A stretch of 59,859 bases of DNA from Bacteroidaceae bacterium (GTDB lineage: Bacteria; Bacteroidota; Bacteroidia; Bacteroidales; Bacteroidaceae), in NCBI GenBank assembly GCA_017507385.1, contig JAFWAX010000081.1:1-59859 (forward strand), given 5' to 3'. Position numbers and translations under genes: made by a program. Positions 15,924-24,847 of the stretch are shown here, one piece after another. The notes under the pieces were generated by a model, which saw only the letters and a program-made list of their open reading frames with translations, was not told the DNA's origin and made no database searches. How positions within the stretch are numbered: the stretch's first letter is position 1; every line of letters begins with the position of its first letter.

Positions 15924-17516
15924 ATGACTCACAAATATGATTTTCTCGTTATCGGCTCGGGTGTAGCTGGTATGAGTTATGCGCTGAAGGTGGCTGAGGC
16001 TAACAAGGGCAGGATTGCTATCATCTGCAAGACTACGCTGGAGGAGGCTAACACGACGAAGGCGCAAGGAGGCATTGCCGCCGTGACAAACTTGCTCGTG
16101 GATAATTTTGAAAAGCACATTGAGGACACAATGATTGCGGGTGACTGGATTAGCGATCCTGAGGCGGTGAGGCAAGTGGTGACAGGCGGTCCTGACTGCA
16201 TCAAGGCGCTGGTGGAATGGGGCGTAAACTTCGACAAGAAGGAGGACGGGTCGTTTGACCTGCACCGCGAGGGCGGACATTCAGAGTTCCGCATTCTGCA
16301 CCACGCTGACGACACGGGTGCGGAGATTCAGCGGGGACTGATGGAGGCTGTGCGCAACCATCCTAACATTGATGTGCTGGAGCACCACTTCGCAGTGGAA
16401 ATCATCACGCAGCATCATCTGGGCATCAGGGTGACGCGCCGCACGCCTGACATTGTATGCTATGGGGCATACGTGCTGAACCCGAAGACTGGAAAGATTG
16501 ACACCTACCTGTCGAAGGTGACGCTGATGGCGACTGGAGGCACGGGGGCTATCTATGCCACCACGTCGAATCCGAACATTGCCACGGGCGACGGAATTGC
16601 GATGGTGTATCGTGCCAAGGGGAAGGTGCAGGACATGGAGTTTGTGCAGTTTCACCCAACGGTGCTGTACAATCCTGCGGAGACGCACCCTGCTTACCTC
16701 ATCACGGAAGCGATGCGCGGCTATGGCGGCATTCTTCGTCTGCCAAACGGGGAGGAGTTTATGCAGAAGTATGACGAGCGACTGAGTCTTGCGCCCAGAG
16801 ACATCGTGGCGCGCGCAATTGACAACGAAATGAAGATTCACGCGCTAGATCATGTGTGTCTGGACGTGACGCACAAGGATGCAGAGGAGACGAAGCACCA
16901 CTTCCCGAACATCTACGCGAAGTGCCTCTCTATCGGCATTGACATTACAAAGGAGTACATTCCTGTGGCACCCAGCGCACACTATATGTGCGGCGGCATC
17001 AAGGTGGATCTTGACGGCCAGTCAAGCATCAGGCGCCTGTATGCTGTGGGCGAATGCTCATGCACTGGGCTGCATGGCGGCAACAGGCTGGCGAGCAACT
17101 CGCTGCTGGAGGCAGTGGTTTATGCCGATGCTGCTGCCAAGCACTCGCTGGAGGTGATTGACCAGTATGACTTTAACACGAAGGTGCCCGAGTGGAACGA
17201 TGAGGGCACGATGACAAACGAGGAGAAGGTGCTGATTGCCCAGGACATCAAGGAGGTGGGGCAGATTATGTCTACCTATGTGGGCATTGTGCGCTCCGAC
17301 CTGCGTCTGCATCGCGCTTGGGAGCGGCTCGACCTTCTGTTTGAAGAGACGGAGCACCTGTTCAAGAGGGTGAAGCCGACAAAGGAGATTTGCGAGCTGC
17401 GCAACATGATTAACGTGGGGTATCTCATCACGCGGCAGGCGCTGGAGCGCAAGGAAAGCCGCGGACTTCACTACACGGTGGACTACGCTAAGCACGCTCT
17501 GGATAAGAAGAAATAA
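15924..17516 (+). CDS. nadB: L-aspartate oxidase
   Basis: A 530-residue flavoenzyme that oxidises L-aspartate to iminoaspartate, the first step of de novo NAD synthesis. The FAD-binding GSGVAG is at residues 11-16, with TKAQGGIAAV near 45, the substrate-binding HSEFRILHHADDTG stretch, and the late FAD motif GNRLASNSLLEAVVYA. The frame extends upstream to 15840, but that start lies before the -7 box, so ATG 15924 is used. NadA and NadC are not in the window. It is followed after 22 bp by the M16 peptidase gene. Confidence 0.95.
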   Translation: MTHKYDFLVIGSGVAGMSYALKVAEANKGRIAIICKTTLEEANTTKAQGGIAAVTNLLVDNFEKHIEDTMIAGDWISDPEAVRQVVTGGPDCIKALVEWGVNFDKKEDGSFDLHREGGHSEFRILHHADDTGAEIQRGLMEAVRNHPNIDVLEHHFAVEIITQHHLGIRVTRRTPDIVCYGAYVLNPKTGKIDTYLSKVTLMATGGTGAIYATTSNPNIATGDGIAMVYRAKGKVQDMEFVQFHPTVLYNPAETHPAYLITEAMRGYGGILRLPNGEEFMQKYDERLSLAPRDIVARAIDNEMKIHALDHVCLDVTHKDAEETKHHFPNIYAKCLSIGIDITKEYIPVAPSAHYMCGGIKVDLDGQSSIRRLYAVGECSCTGLHGGNRLASNSLLEAVVYADAAAKHSLEVIDQYDFNTKVPEWNDEGTMTNEEKVLIAQDIKEVGQIMSTYVGIVRSDLRLHRAWERLDLLFEETEHLFKRVKPTKEICELRNMINVGYLITRQALERKESRGLHYTVDYAKHALDKKK

Positions 17517-17538
17517 TATCAAATATTGAATCACTCTT

Positions 17539-20343
17539 ATGAAAAAGATACTATCATTTTTAATTTTTAGTTTTTCGCTGCTCTTCTCCGCTCTGGCGCA
17601 AGACACGGCTATCCCTATGGATGCTGCTGTGCGCAAGGGAGTGCTGCCCAATGGACTGACTTATTATCTGCGACATAACGAATGGCCGGAGAAGCGTGCG
17701 TTCTTCTACATAGCCCAGAAGGTGGGGTCTGTTCAGGAGGAAGATGACCAGCGTGGATTGGCTCACTTCTTGGAGCACATGTGCTTCAACGGCACGAAGA
17801 ACTTCCCCGGCAACAGCCTGAAGACTTACCTTGAAAGCATCGGCGTGAAGTTTGGAGAGAACCTGAATGCCTACACGTCGCTGGACGAAACGGTGTATAA
17901 CATAGATAATGTGAACGTGGAGACGGCGGGAGCCATTGACTCTTGCCTGCTCATCCTGCACGACTGGAGCCACGATCTCCTGCTCGAGGACAAGGAAATT
18001 GACAAGGAGCGTGGCGTCATCAATGAGGAATGGAGGATGAGAAGCTCTGCCATGATGCGCATGTATGAGAAAGCTCTGCCCGAAATCTATGCCAACAGCA
18101 GATATGGACACCGCCTCCCCATCGGTACGATGGAGGTGGTGATGAACTTCCCTTACGAGGCGCTGCGCAGCTACTATCAGAAGTGGTACAGGCCTGACCT
18201 GCAAGCCATCGTGATAGTCGGCGACGTGGACGTGGACGAGATGGAACAGAAGATTCAGAAGGTGTTTGCCGACATCAAGCCTGCTGGTCCAGACGCTGCA
18301 AAGTTTGAGTCTTACCCTGTGCCTGACAATGAGGAGCCGATTGTTTCTATCAATAAGGACAAGGAACAGCAGAACAATTCGTTCCGCTTCATGTGGAAAA
18401 CGAAGTCGCCGTTTCCTCGCGAGCTGAAGAATGACCAGAGCTACCTGATTGCCAACCTGATCAAGAGCGCTATGGCGAGCATGTTCGGAGAGCGCATCAG
18501 AGAGATTCTGCAAAAGGAGAATGTGCCGTTCATCAATGCTGCATTTGGCTACACCGACTTCTTCATCTCGAAGACAAAGGAGGCATACACGGGCACGGTC
18601 ACTTGCGAGGAGAACAAGTACGAGCAGGGCATCAAGGCGCTCTATCGCGAGATTCTGCGCGCCCAGAAGCACGGATTCACTGCGGCGGAGTTTGAGCGTT
18701 TCAAGTCTGAGTACATCTCTCAGCTCGAAAGGATGTACCTGCACCGAGACAAAACGTCCAGCGGCAGCTATGTGGAGGAATGCATCCGCAACTTCATCGA
18801 CAACGAGCCAATGCCTGGCATTGAGTGGGAGCATGAGAACATGAACAAAATCATCCCTATGCTGAACGTGTCGATGGTGAATCAGTTCATCGCGCAGATG
18901 CCTCAGAACAACCTGGTCATCACCATGTGGGCTACAGACAAGGAGGAGAACATCCTGCCAAGCAAGGAGGACATTCTCCGATTCATGAAAGAGGTGGAGA
19001 AGGAAGACATCGAGCCTATCAAGGAGGAGGACAACAACAAGCCGCTCATCGAGAATATGCCTGTTGGAGGCAAGGTGAAAAGCATCAAGAGCGACAAATA
19101 CGGGGCTAAGCTCATCACCCTCAGCAACGGCATCAAAGTTCACGTGAAGAAGACAGACTACTCTCCGAACCAAATCATCATGTATGCACAAAGCTGGGGC
19201 GGCACATCGCTCTACAGCATTGACGAGTTTTACCAGACGGATAACATCAACTGGGTGACTGTTGGAGGCTGGGGAGACTTCAGCGTAACAGCGCTCAACA
19301 AGAAACTCGCCGGCATTCAAGCGAGCGTCATGACCAGTGTCAGTTCAAACAGCGAAATGGTATCTGGCGGCTGTGTGAAGAAAGACTTCGAAACCATGCT
19401 GCAGCTCACTTACCTAAAGTTTACTGCACCTCGCAAAGACCTCGAAGCCTTCAACGCTACCGTTCAGCGAAACAAGGCGAGCATGAAAAATCGGGAGTTG
19501 CAACCAACAACCGCTCTGCAAGACACCATTGCCAAGGTTGTCTATAACAACAACATCCGCGCATTGCGTGCCAAGGTGGAAGATTTTGACAAGATGAACT
19601 ACGACCGCATTATTGAGCTCTACAAGGAACGCTTTGCTGATGCTGACGACTTCGAGTTCTTTATCATTGGCGACTGCGATGCCGACTCTATCGCTCCACT
19701 TCTTGCCAAGTATCTGGGTGCACTTCCTACGCTGAAAGGCAAGGAAAAATACAAGACCATAGACTTGAAGATGGCTGAGGGGAAACGAAAGAATGTGTTT
19801 GAGAAGCATCAAGAGACTCCCAACGCTACAGTACAATTCATCTACCATGCTCCTACAAAGAAGAACCTGAAGAATGAGCTTGTGCTGAGCATGATGGAAC
19901 AGATTATGGACATGGTATATACAGAATCTGTGCGTGAGGACGAAGGCGGCGCATACGGCATCCCTGTTGGCGCATCGCTGAGCCGCTATCCGCAGGAAAT
20001 GGCAACGATGCAGATTCAGCTGCAGACCTCGCCTGACAAACGGGAGAAGATGACTGAAATCATCTATCAGGGAGTGGAGGACATGGTCAACAACGGACCC
20101 GAGGAGGAGCACTTGCAGAAAGTAAAGGAATATATGCTCCGCAGTCACGAAGAAAACCTGAAGTCAAACAGCTACTGGCTGAACGAGATGGTGAACTATG
20201 CAACCTACAAGAAAGATGATAACGCTGTATATGTAAAGACCGTCAACAGCATAACGGTGAAGGATATACAGAAGATGGCAAAGCACATCTTCAACAGCGG
20301 CAACTGCATCGAAGTGGGCATGACAAGCCCAATGGATAAATAG
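17539..20343 (+). CDS. M16-family zinc metalloprotease (two-domain, pitrilysin type)
   Basis: A 934-residue exported protein with a signal peptide (LSFLIFSFSLLFSALAQ). The inverted zinc motif is HFLEH at residues 76-80, with the third ligand in the DKERGVINEEW helix near 156-165. The second half (from about residue 510, KLITLSNGIKVHVKKTDYS) repeats the fold without the zinc motif, as in PqqL-like proteins. It includes the R/Y-type substrate segment YTESVREDEGGAYG. It probably degrades peptides in the periplasm. A minus-strand frame of 586 codons runs opposite it and is considered a shadow. Confidence 0.93.
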   Translation: MKKILSFLIFSFSLLFSALAQDTAIPMDAAVRKGVLPNGLTYYLRHNEWPEKRAFFYIAQKVGSVQEEDDQRGLAHFLEHMCFNGTKNFPGNSLKTYLESIGVKFGENLNAYTSLDETVYNIDNVNVETAGAIDSCLLILHDWSHDLLLEDKEIDKERGVINEEWRMRSSAMMRMYEKALPEIYANSRYGHRLPIGTMEVVMNFPYEALRSYYQKWYRPDLQAIVIVGDVDVDEMEQKIQKVFADIKPAGPDAAKFESYPVPDNEEPIVSINKDKEQQNNSFRFMWKTKSPFPRELKNDQSYLIANLIKSAMASMFGERIREILQKENVPFINAAFGYTDFFISKTKEAYTGTVTCEENKYEQGIKALYREILRAQKHGFTAAEFERFKSEYISQLERMYLHRDKTSSGSYVEECIRNFIDNEPMPGIEWEHENMNKIIPMLNVSMVNQFIAQMPQNNLVITMWATDKEENILPSKEDILRFMKEVEKEDIEPIKEEDNNKPLIENMPVGGKVKSIKSDKYGAKLITLSNGIKVHVKKTDYSPNQIIMYAQSWGGTSLYSIDEFYQTDNINWVTVGGWGDFSVTALNKKLAGIQASVMTSVSSNSEMVSGGCVKKDFETMLQLTYLKFTAPRKDLEAFNATVQRNKASMKNRELQPTTALQDTIAKVVYNNNIRALRAKVEDFDKMNYDRIIELYKERFADADDFEFFIIGDCDADSIAPLLAKYLGALPTLKGKEKYKTIDLKMAEGKRKNVFEKHQETPNATVQFIYHAPTKKNLKNELVLSMMEQIMDMVYTESVREDEGGAYGIPVGASLSRYPQEMATMQIQLQTSPDKREKMTEIIYQGVEDMVNNGPEEEHLQKVKEYMLRSHEENLKSNSYWLNEMVNYATYKKDDNAVYVKTVNSITVKDIQKMAKHIFNSGNCIEVGMTSPMDK

Positions 20344-20347
20344 CCCT

Positions 20348-20779
20348 ATGAATAGACAATTCCAAGCAAAAATCTCAATCAAACATTATGCGCTACTGGC
20401 AGTTCTGCTGTCGGTAGCCATTTATTTCGTATGGCACACCGAAATGCTTTCCTATCAAGGATGCGGCATTCTTATGGCAGCCGTTTTGCTACTGATGGTC
20501 ATTGTGATTGAACGGATGATTCACACCACCTACACTATCACATCCAGCAACACACTGATTATCCGACAAGGGCGATTTTCCAAGGAAAAAGCCATCCAGC
20601 TGGATGACATTGACCGGATAGACCAAATCAAACGGTACAGAATAGGCAACAAGCCCCTGCACACCTATCTTGCCATCGTGCTAAAAAACAACACAGAATA
20701 TTACATCACCCCCAGAAACGAAGAAGATTTCATCAAATGTATCATTCAGAAAAAGAAGAAAAAAGAGACCGACGAATAG
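20348..20779 (+). CDS. Small two-span membrane protein with a bacterial PH-like domain
   Basis: A 143-residue protein. Two membrane spans (about residues 12-29 and 36-57) are followed by a cytoplasmic segment TTYTITSSNTLIIRQGRFSK with IQLDDIDRIDQIK. This is the pattern of bacterial PH (YdbS/DUF304-type) domains. The C-terminus is very lysine-rich. It starts 4 nt after the M16 stop, so translation is probably coupled. The function is unknown. Confidence 0.8.
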   Translation: MNRQFQAKISIKHYALLAVLLSVAIYFVWHTEMLSYQGCGILMAAVLLLMVIVIERMIHTTYTITSSNTLIIRQGRFSKEKAIQLDDIDRIDQIKRYRIGNKPLHTYLAIVLKNNTEYYITPRNEEDFIKCIIQKKKKKETDE

Positions 20780-20793
20780 ACACTGGCAAACGG

Positions 20794-22104
20794 ATGTGGC
20801 TCATTGCCACACTCCTTGCCCTGCTGTTTCCGCTCCATGCACAGGAACTTAACGGCAATACCCTTCAGAACGATTCCGCTTCTCACGACTCACTCGCCAC
20901 AGCACTAATCCAACCCTCATGGGAAGAACGGACCAAAAGCGAACTTGACAAATTTGCAGCAGAGGCTGAAAACACCTATTTCAACACAGGAATTTGTGTG
21001 TGGGATTTGACCAGCGACTCCTTGCTGTGGTCTTACAACGGGCAAAAAGTCATGCGCCCAGCATCCACACAGAAAGTCGTCACAGCCATATCTGCTCTCA
21101 GCATACTGGGTGCACAGCACGAACTCAGAACACGTGGATTCTATACTGGCGAGCTCACGACTGACAGCACGCTGAAGGGAGACATCTATATTGTGGGCGA
21201 TTTCGATCCCATGTTTTCATACGCCGACCTGTGCGAATTAGCACGCAGCGTCCGAGACATGGGCATACAACGGGTGGACGGAACCATCTATGCCGATGCC
21301 AGCATGAAAAGCCCCGACCTCTACGGCAACGGATGGTGCTGGGACGATGTGCCAAGCAAGAACGAACCTTTTCTCTGTGCGCTCATGCTCGAACGAGGCA
21401 CCACTTATCCCGACTTCAAGAAATATTCAGAAGAAGCATCTTTCCATCCCGCTGAACATTTCGTGTATGTGCTCAGCCAAGAACTGCACAAACTGAACGT
21501 CACAGCAGCAGACGGCATTGCACCTGTCAGTTACGCCATGAAGGAATACTCCCACGACGGCGAAAACTTCTACACAAAGAAACGAACAATCGAGCAGGTG
21601 ATGCAGCAGATGCTGAAAGACTCCGACAACCTCCATGCCGAAGCCCTTTTCTTCCAACTCGCCAACCTGAACAGCGGACGTCACTGCACATGGAAAGACG
21701 GAGCAAGACAGGCTGAGAACGTACTGAGACAAGCAGGAGTTGCCACCACCTATCTGAATGTAGCCGACGGAAGCGGCGTCTCTCTCTATAACTACATCAG
21801 CCCCAACGCCATGACAGCCATGCTGCGCTATGCTTTCCTGAACGAAGACATCTACCAGCACCTCTACCCTGCCCTTCCCATCGCAGGAGCCGACGGCACA
21901 CTCAGCGAACGCATGAAGACAGGAAACGCCCACTTCAATGTACGGGCAAAAACGGGCACACTCAAAGGCGTCATCACATTGTGCGGCTATGTCAAGGCTT
22001 CAAATGGACATCAACTCGCATTCTCCATCTTCATCAACGGAGTACTCAGCTCCAAAATAGCACGCGACCTTCAAGACCGAATATGCCAAGAATTAGCAAA
22101 ATAA
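20794..22104 (+). CDS. dacB: D-alanyl-D-alanine carboxypeptidase/endopeptidase (S13, PBP4 type)
   Basis: A 436-residue penicillin-binding protein of family S13, acting on peptidoglycan cross-links in the periplasm. The catalytic motifs are STQK (Ser91, Lys94), SDN in LKDSDNLHAE, and KTG in VRAKTGTLKG. A signal peptide begins at MWLIATLLALLF. The frame is open from ATG 20737, which would add 19 charged residues and overlap the PH-domain gene by 43 bp. ATG 20794 gives a normal signal peptide and is preferred, without proof. Its end overlaps menC by 22 bp. Confidence 0.92.
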   Translation: MWLIATLLALLFPLHAQELNGNTLQNDSASHDSLATALIQPSWEERTKSELDKFAAEAENTYFNTGICVWDLTSDSLLWSYNGQKVMRPASTQKVVTAISALSILGAQHELRTRGFYTGELTTDSTLKGDIYIVGDFDPMFSYADLCELARSVRDMGIQRVDGTIYADASMKSPDLYGNGWCWDDVPSKNEPFLCALMLERGTTYPDFKKYSEEASFHPAEHFVYVLSQELHKLNVTAADGIAPVSYAMKEYSHDGENFYTKKRTIEQVMQQMLKDSDNLHAEALFFQLANLNSGRHCTWKDGARQAENVLRQAGVATTYLNVADGSGVSLYNYISPNAMTAMLRYAFLNEDIYQHLYPALPIAGADGTLSERMKTGNAHFNVRAKTGTLKGVITLCGYVKASNGHQLAFSIFINGVLSSKIARDLQDRICQELAK

Positions 22105-23033
22105 CACCCTACACGCTGAAATTCAAGTTTCTGGCAGGCACAAGTCGAGGCACCTACACCGAACATCCAGTCAAATATATAGAAATCTCCGACGAGAACA
22201 ACCCTGCCCACATCGGCATAGGCGAATACGCCCCCCTGCCCGACCTGAGTCCAGACACGGCATCGGCCATGCTCTTTGCCCATGAAACGGCACTGTGGCA
22301 CTATGACCGACAGACGCTGAAACTCAGCGACACGCCCTTCGCTCGCGGCGAGAAGGGCATACCCATCAATGGACTCATCTGGATGGGCGACTACGCCACC
22401 ATGCAGCAACGCATCGAAGAGAAGATTGCGGCAGGATTCCGATGCCTCAAACTGAAAATCGGAGCTATCCATTTCGATGAAGAAATAGCACTCCTCAAGC
22501 AGATACGCAACCGCTATCCACGCGAAGTCATTGAACTGCGCGTCGATGCCAACGGAGCATTTACACCCAGCGACGCCATGCACAAGCTCGATGCACTGGC
22601 AAAATTCGACCTCCACTCTATCGAACAGCCCATTCGTGCCGGGCAATGGGATACCATGGCACACCTCTGCCGCAACACTCCGCTGCCCATTGCACTCGAC
22701 GAAGAACTCATCCCCACATCATTCGAGTCCTACACAACTGCTTACAAAACCCAACTGCTCGACACCATCCGCCCTCAATACATCGTCCTCAAGCCTTCAC
22801 TTCATGGTGCACTGTCTGGTTGTGACGAGTGGATACACCTCGCCACACAACGCAACATACAATGGTGGGCAACTTCAGCTCTCGAAAGCAATGTCGGACT
22901 CAACGCCATTGCCCACTGGGTGGCACAATACCAGCCCATCATGCCCCAAGGGCTCGGCACAGGACAAATCTACGAAAACAACATCGGAGGCTACCCCCTT
23001 GAACTACGAGGTGATGAAATGTGGTGCAAGTAG
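22083..23033 (+). CDS. menC: o-Succinylbenzoate synthase
   Basis: A 316-residue enolase-superfamily enzyme that dehydrates SHCHC, the product of the MenD/MenH steps, to o-succinylbenzoate. Catalytic features are KLK (Lys123, Lys125), metal ligands Asp155 (VDANGAF), Glu181 (EQPI) and Asp206 (ALDEEL), and Lys237 (VLKPSLHG). The chosen ATG at 22083 lies inside the end of dacB, overlapping by 22 bp. The upstream in-frame extension from 21981 has no family resemblance. It is about 15 kb from menF/menD and on the other strand. Confidence 0.92.
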   Translation: MPRISKITPYTLKFKFLAGTSRGTYTEHPVKYIEISDENNPAHIGIGEYAPLPDLSPDTASAMLFAHETALWHYDRQTLKLSDTPFARGEKGIPINGLIWMGDYATMQQRIEEKIAAGFRCLKLKIGAIHFDEEIALLKQIRNRYPREVIELRVDANGAFTPSDAMHKLDALAKFDLHSIEQPIRAGQWDTMAHLCRNTPLPIALDEELIPTSFESYTTAYKTQLLDTIRPQYIVLKPSLHGALSGCDEWIHLATQRNIQWWATSALESNVGLNAIAHWVAQYQPIMPQGLGTGQIYENNIGGYPLELRGDEMWCK

Positions 23034-23121
23034 ATGACAACACAATTTTCCTTGTCAAATGTGTATGTGTAAAAAAGAATACATATATTTGCAGGAGAAA
23101 ATATAGTGAACACTTAAAACC

Positions 23122-23310
23122 ACGTAGGTTCGACGAATTAGCATAAAGCATGCCGTTCCCTACATGCCCACCGTGTGCATAATATTTAAAACACCGCCTG
23201 TAAAATATTTAAAACACGGTATTTAAAATATTATGTTCACGGTGCATGCCAAAACAACGTGAATCTTATTTTTGTTCAAGTCTATTCATGCAGCTTTTTA
23301 ATTCGTCGGA
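23122..23310. mobile_element. MITE-like palindromic element, copy 1
   Basis: The ends TTCGACGAATTA (23129-23140) and TAATTCGTCGGA (23299-23310) are inverted repeats with one mismatch. An inner palindrome pairs CACCGTG..CATAATATTT (from about 23170) with AAATATTATG..CACGGTG (to 23243). Copy 2 at 28043-28226 is homologous along its whole length, including the spacer TTCCCTACATG. There is no coding capacity. It lies between the convergent menC and purD. Confidence 0.85.
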
Positions 23311-23337
23311 GTCACAATCATAAGGGATAAAAGAAAA

Positions 23338-23369
23338 AGAGAGAAGTGGTGTTCGTACCTCTTCTCTCT
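23338..23369 (-). terminator. Terminator of purD
   Basis: AAG-rich arm AGAGAGAAG (minus-strand 23369-23361) pairs with CTTCTCTCT (23346-23338) across a 14-nt loop. TTTCTTTT follows on the minus strand, 12 nt after the purD stop. It can also serve menC from the other side. Confidence 0.85.
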
Positions 23370-23380
23370 TCTGTTATCAC

Positions 23381-24679
23381 TTATTTCAGCAAATCCTGAC
23401 CGATGTCGCGGCGGAAGTACTTCCCTTCAAACTTAATCTTTCCAGCTTCGGTGAAAGACTTGACAAGTGCCTCGTTCTGCGTTTCGCCATACGAGCTGAC
23501 AGCAATGACGCGGCCACCAGCTGTGACAACCTTGCCATCCCTGAGTACTGTACCTGCATGGAAGACAACGGAGTCTTTCACTTCTTCTATACCCGTAATT
23601 TCAAAACCTTTCTTGTAGTCTTGAGGATAACCGCCGCTGACCATCATGACGCAAACTGCTGCACGGGGGTCGAACTCAAGTGTCTTCGTGTCGAGATTGC
23701 CTTCTGCCACACCTTCGAGCAAGTCAACAAGGTCGCTCTTGATGCGCAACATGACAGTTTCGGTTTCGGGGTCGCCCATGCGCACGTTGTATTCGATGAC
23801 AACAGGGTCGCCAGCCTTGGCGTATGCGTAGTCGCGGTCAACCTTGATGAGTCCGAGGAAGATAAATCCCTTATAGTCAATGCCGTCAGCCGCAAGACCT
23901 TCGACGGTTGGCTTGACAATGCGCTCTTCAACTTTCTTCATCCACTCAGCATCGGCAAATGGAACGGGCGATACGCTACCCATGCCACCTGTGTTCAAGC
24001 CCGTGTCGCCCTCGCCAATACGCTTGTAGTCCTTTGCTTCTGGCAGAATCTTATAGTTCTTGCCATCGGTGAGCACAAACACAGAGCACTCGATACCAGA
24101 AAGGAACTCCTCAACAACAACAGTTGCACTTGCCTCGCCAAACATGCCATCGAGCATACCACGGAACTCCTTCTTTGCCTCGTCAAGTGTGGGCAAAATC
24201 AGAACGCCCTTACCAGCGCAAAGGCCATCGGCCTTCAGCACGTAGGGTGGCTGAAGCGTCTCGAGAAAAGCAATGCCTTCTTCGATGTTGGTACCGTTGA
24301 ATGAGCGATAGGCTGCTGTCGGGATGCCATGACGCTGCATGAAACTCTTGGCAAAGTCTTTGCTGCCTTCCAGCACGGCGCCAGCTTTGCTGGGACCTAT
24401 CACGGGAATGTCCTTCAGACTTTCATCTTGCTTGAAGAAATCGTAAACGCCCTTCACCAGCGGATCTTCTGGACCGACGACAACCATATCAATGCCGTTG
24501 GCAAGCACAAACTCCTTGATTCCCACAAAGTCATCTGCCTTCAACGGCACATTTTCGCCTACATCTACTGTACCGGCATTGCCAGGCGCAATAAAAAGTT
24601 TCTCAATCTTCTGGCTCTGTGCTATCTTCCAAGCCAAGGCGTGCTCTCTGCCGCCGCTACCAAGCAAAAGTAATTTCAT
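23381..24679 (-). CDS. purD: Phosphoribosylamine-glycine ligase
   Basis: A 432-residue ATP-grasp enzyme that makes GAR in purine synthesis. It begins [18 protein letters not shown], with [34 protein letters not shown] and the ATP-grasp core [16 protein letters not shown], then [13 protein letters not shown]. Length fits the family. The frame extends 11 codons further, but the ATG at 24679 matches the conserved start and sits 31 nt after the -7 box at 24717-24710. It is a single-gene unit with its own promoter and terminator. Confidence 0.96.
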   Translation of the reverse strand: MKLLLLGSGGREHALAWKIAQSQKIEKLFIAPGNAGTVDVGENVPLKADDFVGIKEFVLANGIDMVVVGPEDPLVKGVYDFFKQDESLKDIPVIGPSKAGAVLEGSKDFAKSFMQRHGIPTAAYRSFNGTNIEEGIAFLETLQPPYVLKADGLCAGKGVLILPTLDEAKKEFRGMLDGMFGEASATVVVEEFLSGIECSVFVLTDGKNYKILPEAKDYKRIGEGDTGLNTGGMGSVSPVPFADAEWMKKVEERIVKPTVEGLAADGIDYKGFIFLGLIKVDRDYAYAKAGDPVVIEYNVRMGDPETETVMLRIKSDLVDLLEGVAEGNLDTKTLEFDPRAAVCVMMVSGGYPQDYKKGFEITGIEEVKDSVVFHAGTVLRDGKVVTAGGRVIAVSSYGETQNEALVKSFTEAGKIKFEGKYFRRDIGQDLLK

Positions 24680-24709
24680 CTTTTTTGAATGTTTTTTTGA
24701 TTTCTGCCA

Positions 24710-24717
24710 CAAAGATA
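24710..24717 (-). promoter_or_regulatory. -7 box of purD
   Basis: TATCTTTG at 24717-24710 on the minus strand, 31 nt before the ATG. Confidence 0.7.
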
Positions 24718-24727
24718 GGTATTTAAA

Positions 24728-24800
24728 TTGATAATTGACAATTCACCATTGACAATTCACGTAACAGATAGAAAAATTATCAATTATCAATTGTCAATTG
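24728..24800. repeat. A/T-rich three-arm palindrome between purD and cysE
   Basis: AATTGACAATT at 24733-24743 and ATTGACAATT at 24748-24757 are direct copies. AATTGTCAATT at 24789-24799 is their inverse. The repeat fills the space between the divergent -7 boxes of purD and cysE, so it is placed to affect both promoters. Confidence 0.8.
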
Positions 24801-24812
24801 CCATTAAATAAT

Positions 24813-24820
24813 TACCTTTG
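24813..24820 (+). promoter_or_regulatory. -7 box of cysE
   Basis: TACCTTTG at 24813-24820, 28 nt before the ATG at 24848. A TTG lies at 24791-24793 with a 19-nt spacer and falls inside the inverted repeat arm. Confidence 0.7.
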
Positions 24821-24847
24821 CAGCAAAAAGCTATTCAACTCAAAAAA

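Noticed and set aside
17560-19320. A 586-codon open frame on the minus strand opposite the M16 protease
   Set aside because: The composition is typical of an antisense shadow (rich in Val, Leu, His and Arg), no domain is recognisable, and the plus-strand protein is clearly conserved.
23126-23140. GGTTCGA word resembling a tRNA T-loop
   Set aside because: No acceptor or anticodon stems can be drawn around it, and the sequence belongs to the repeat element.
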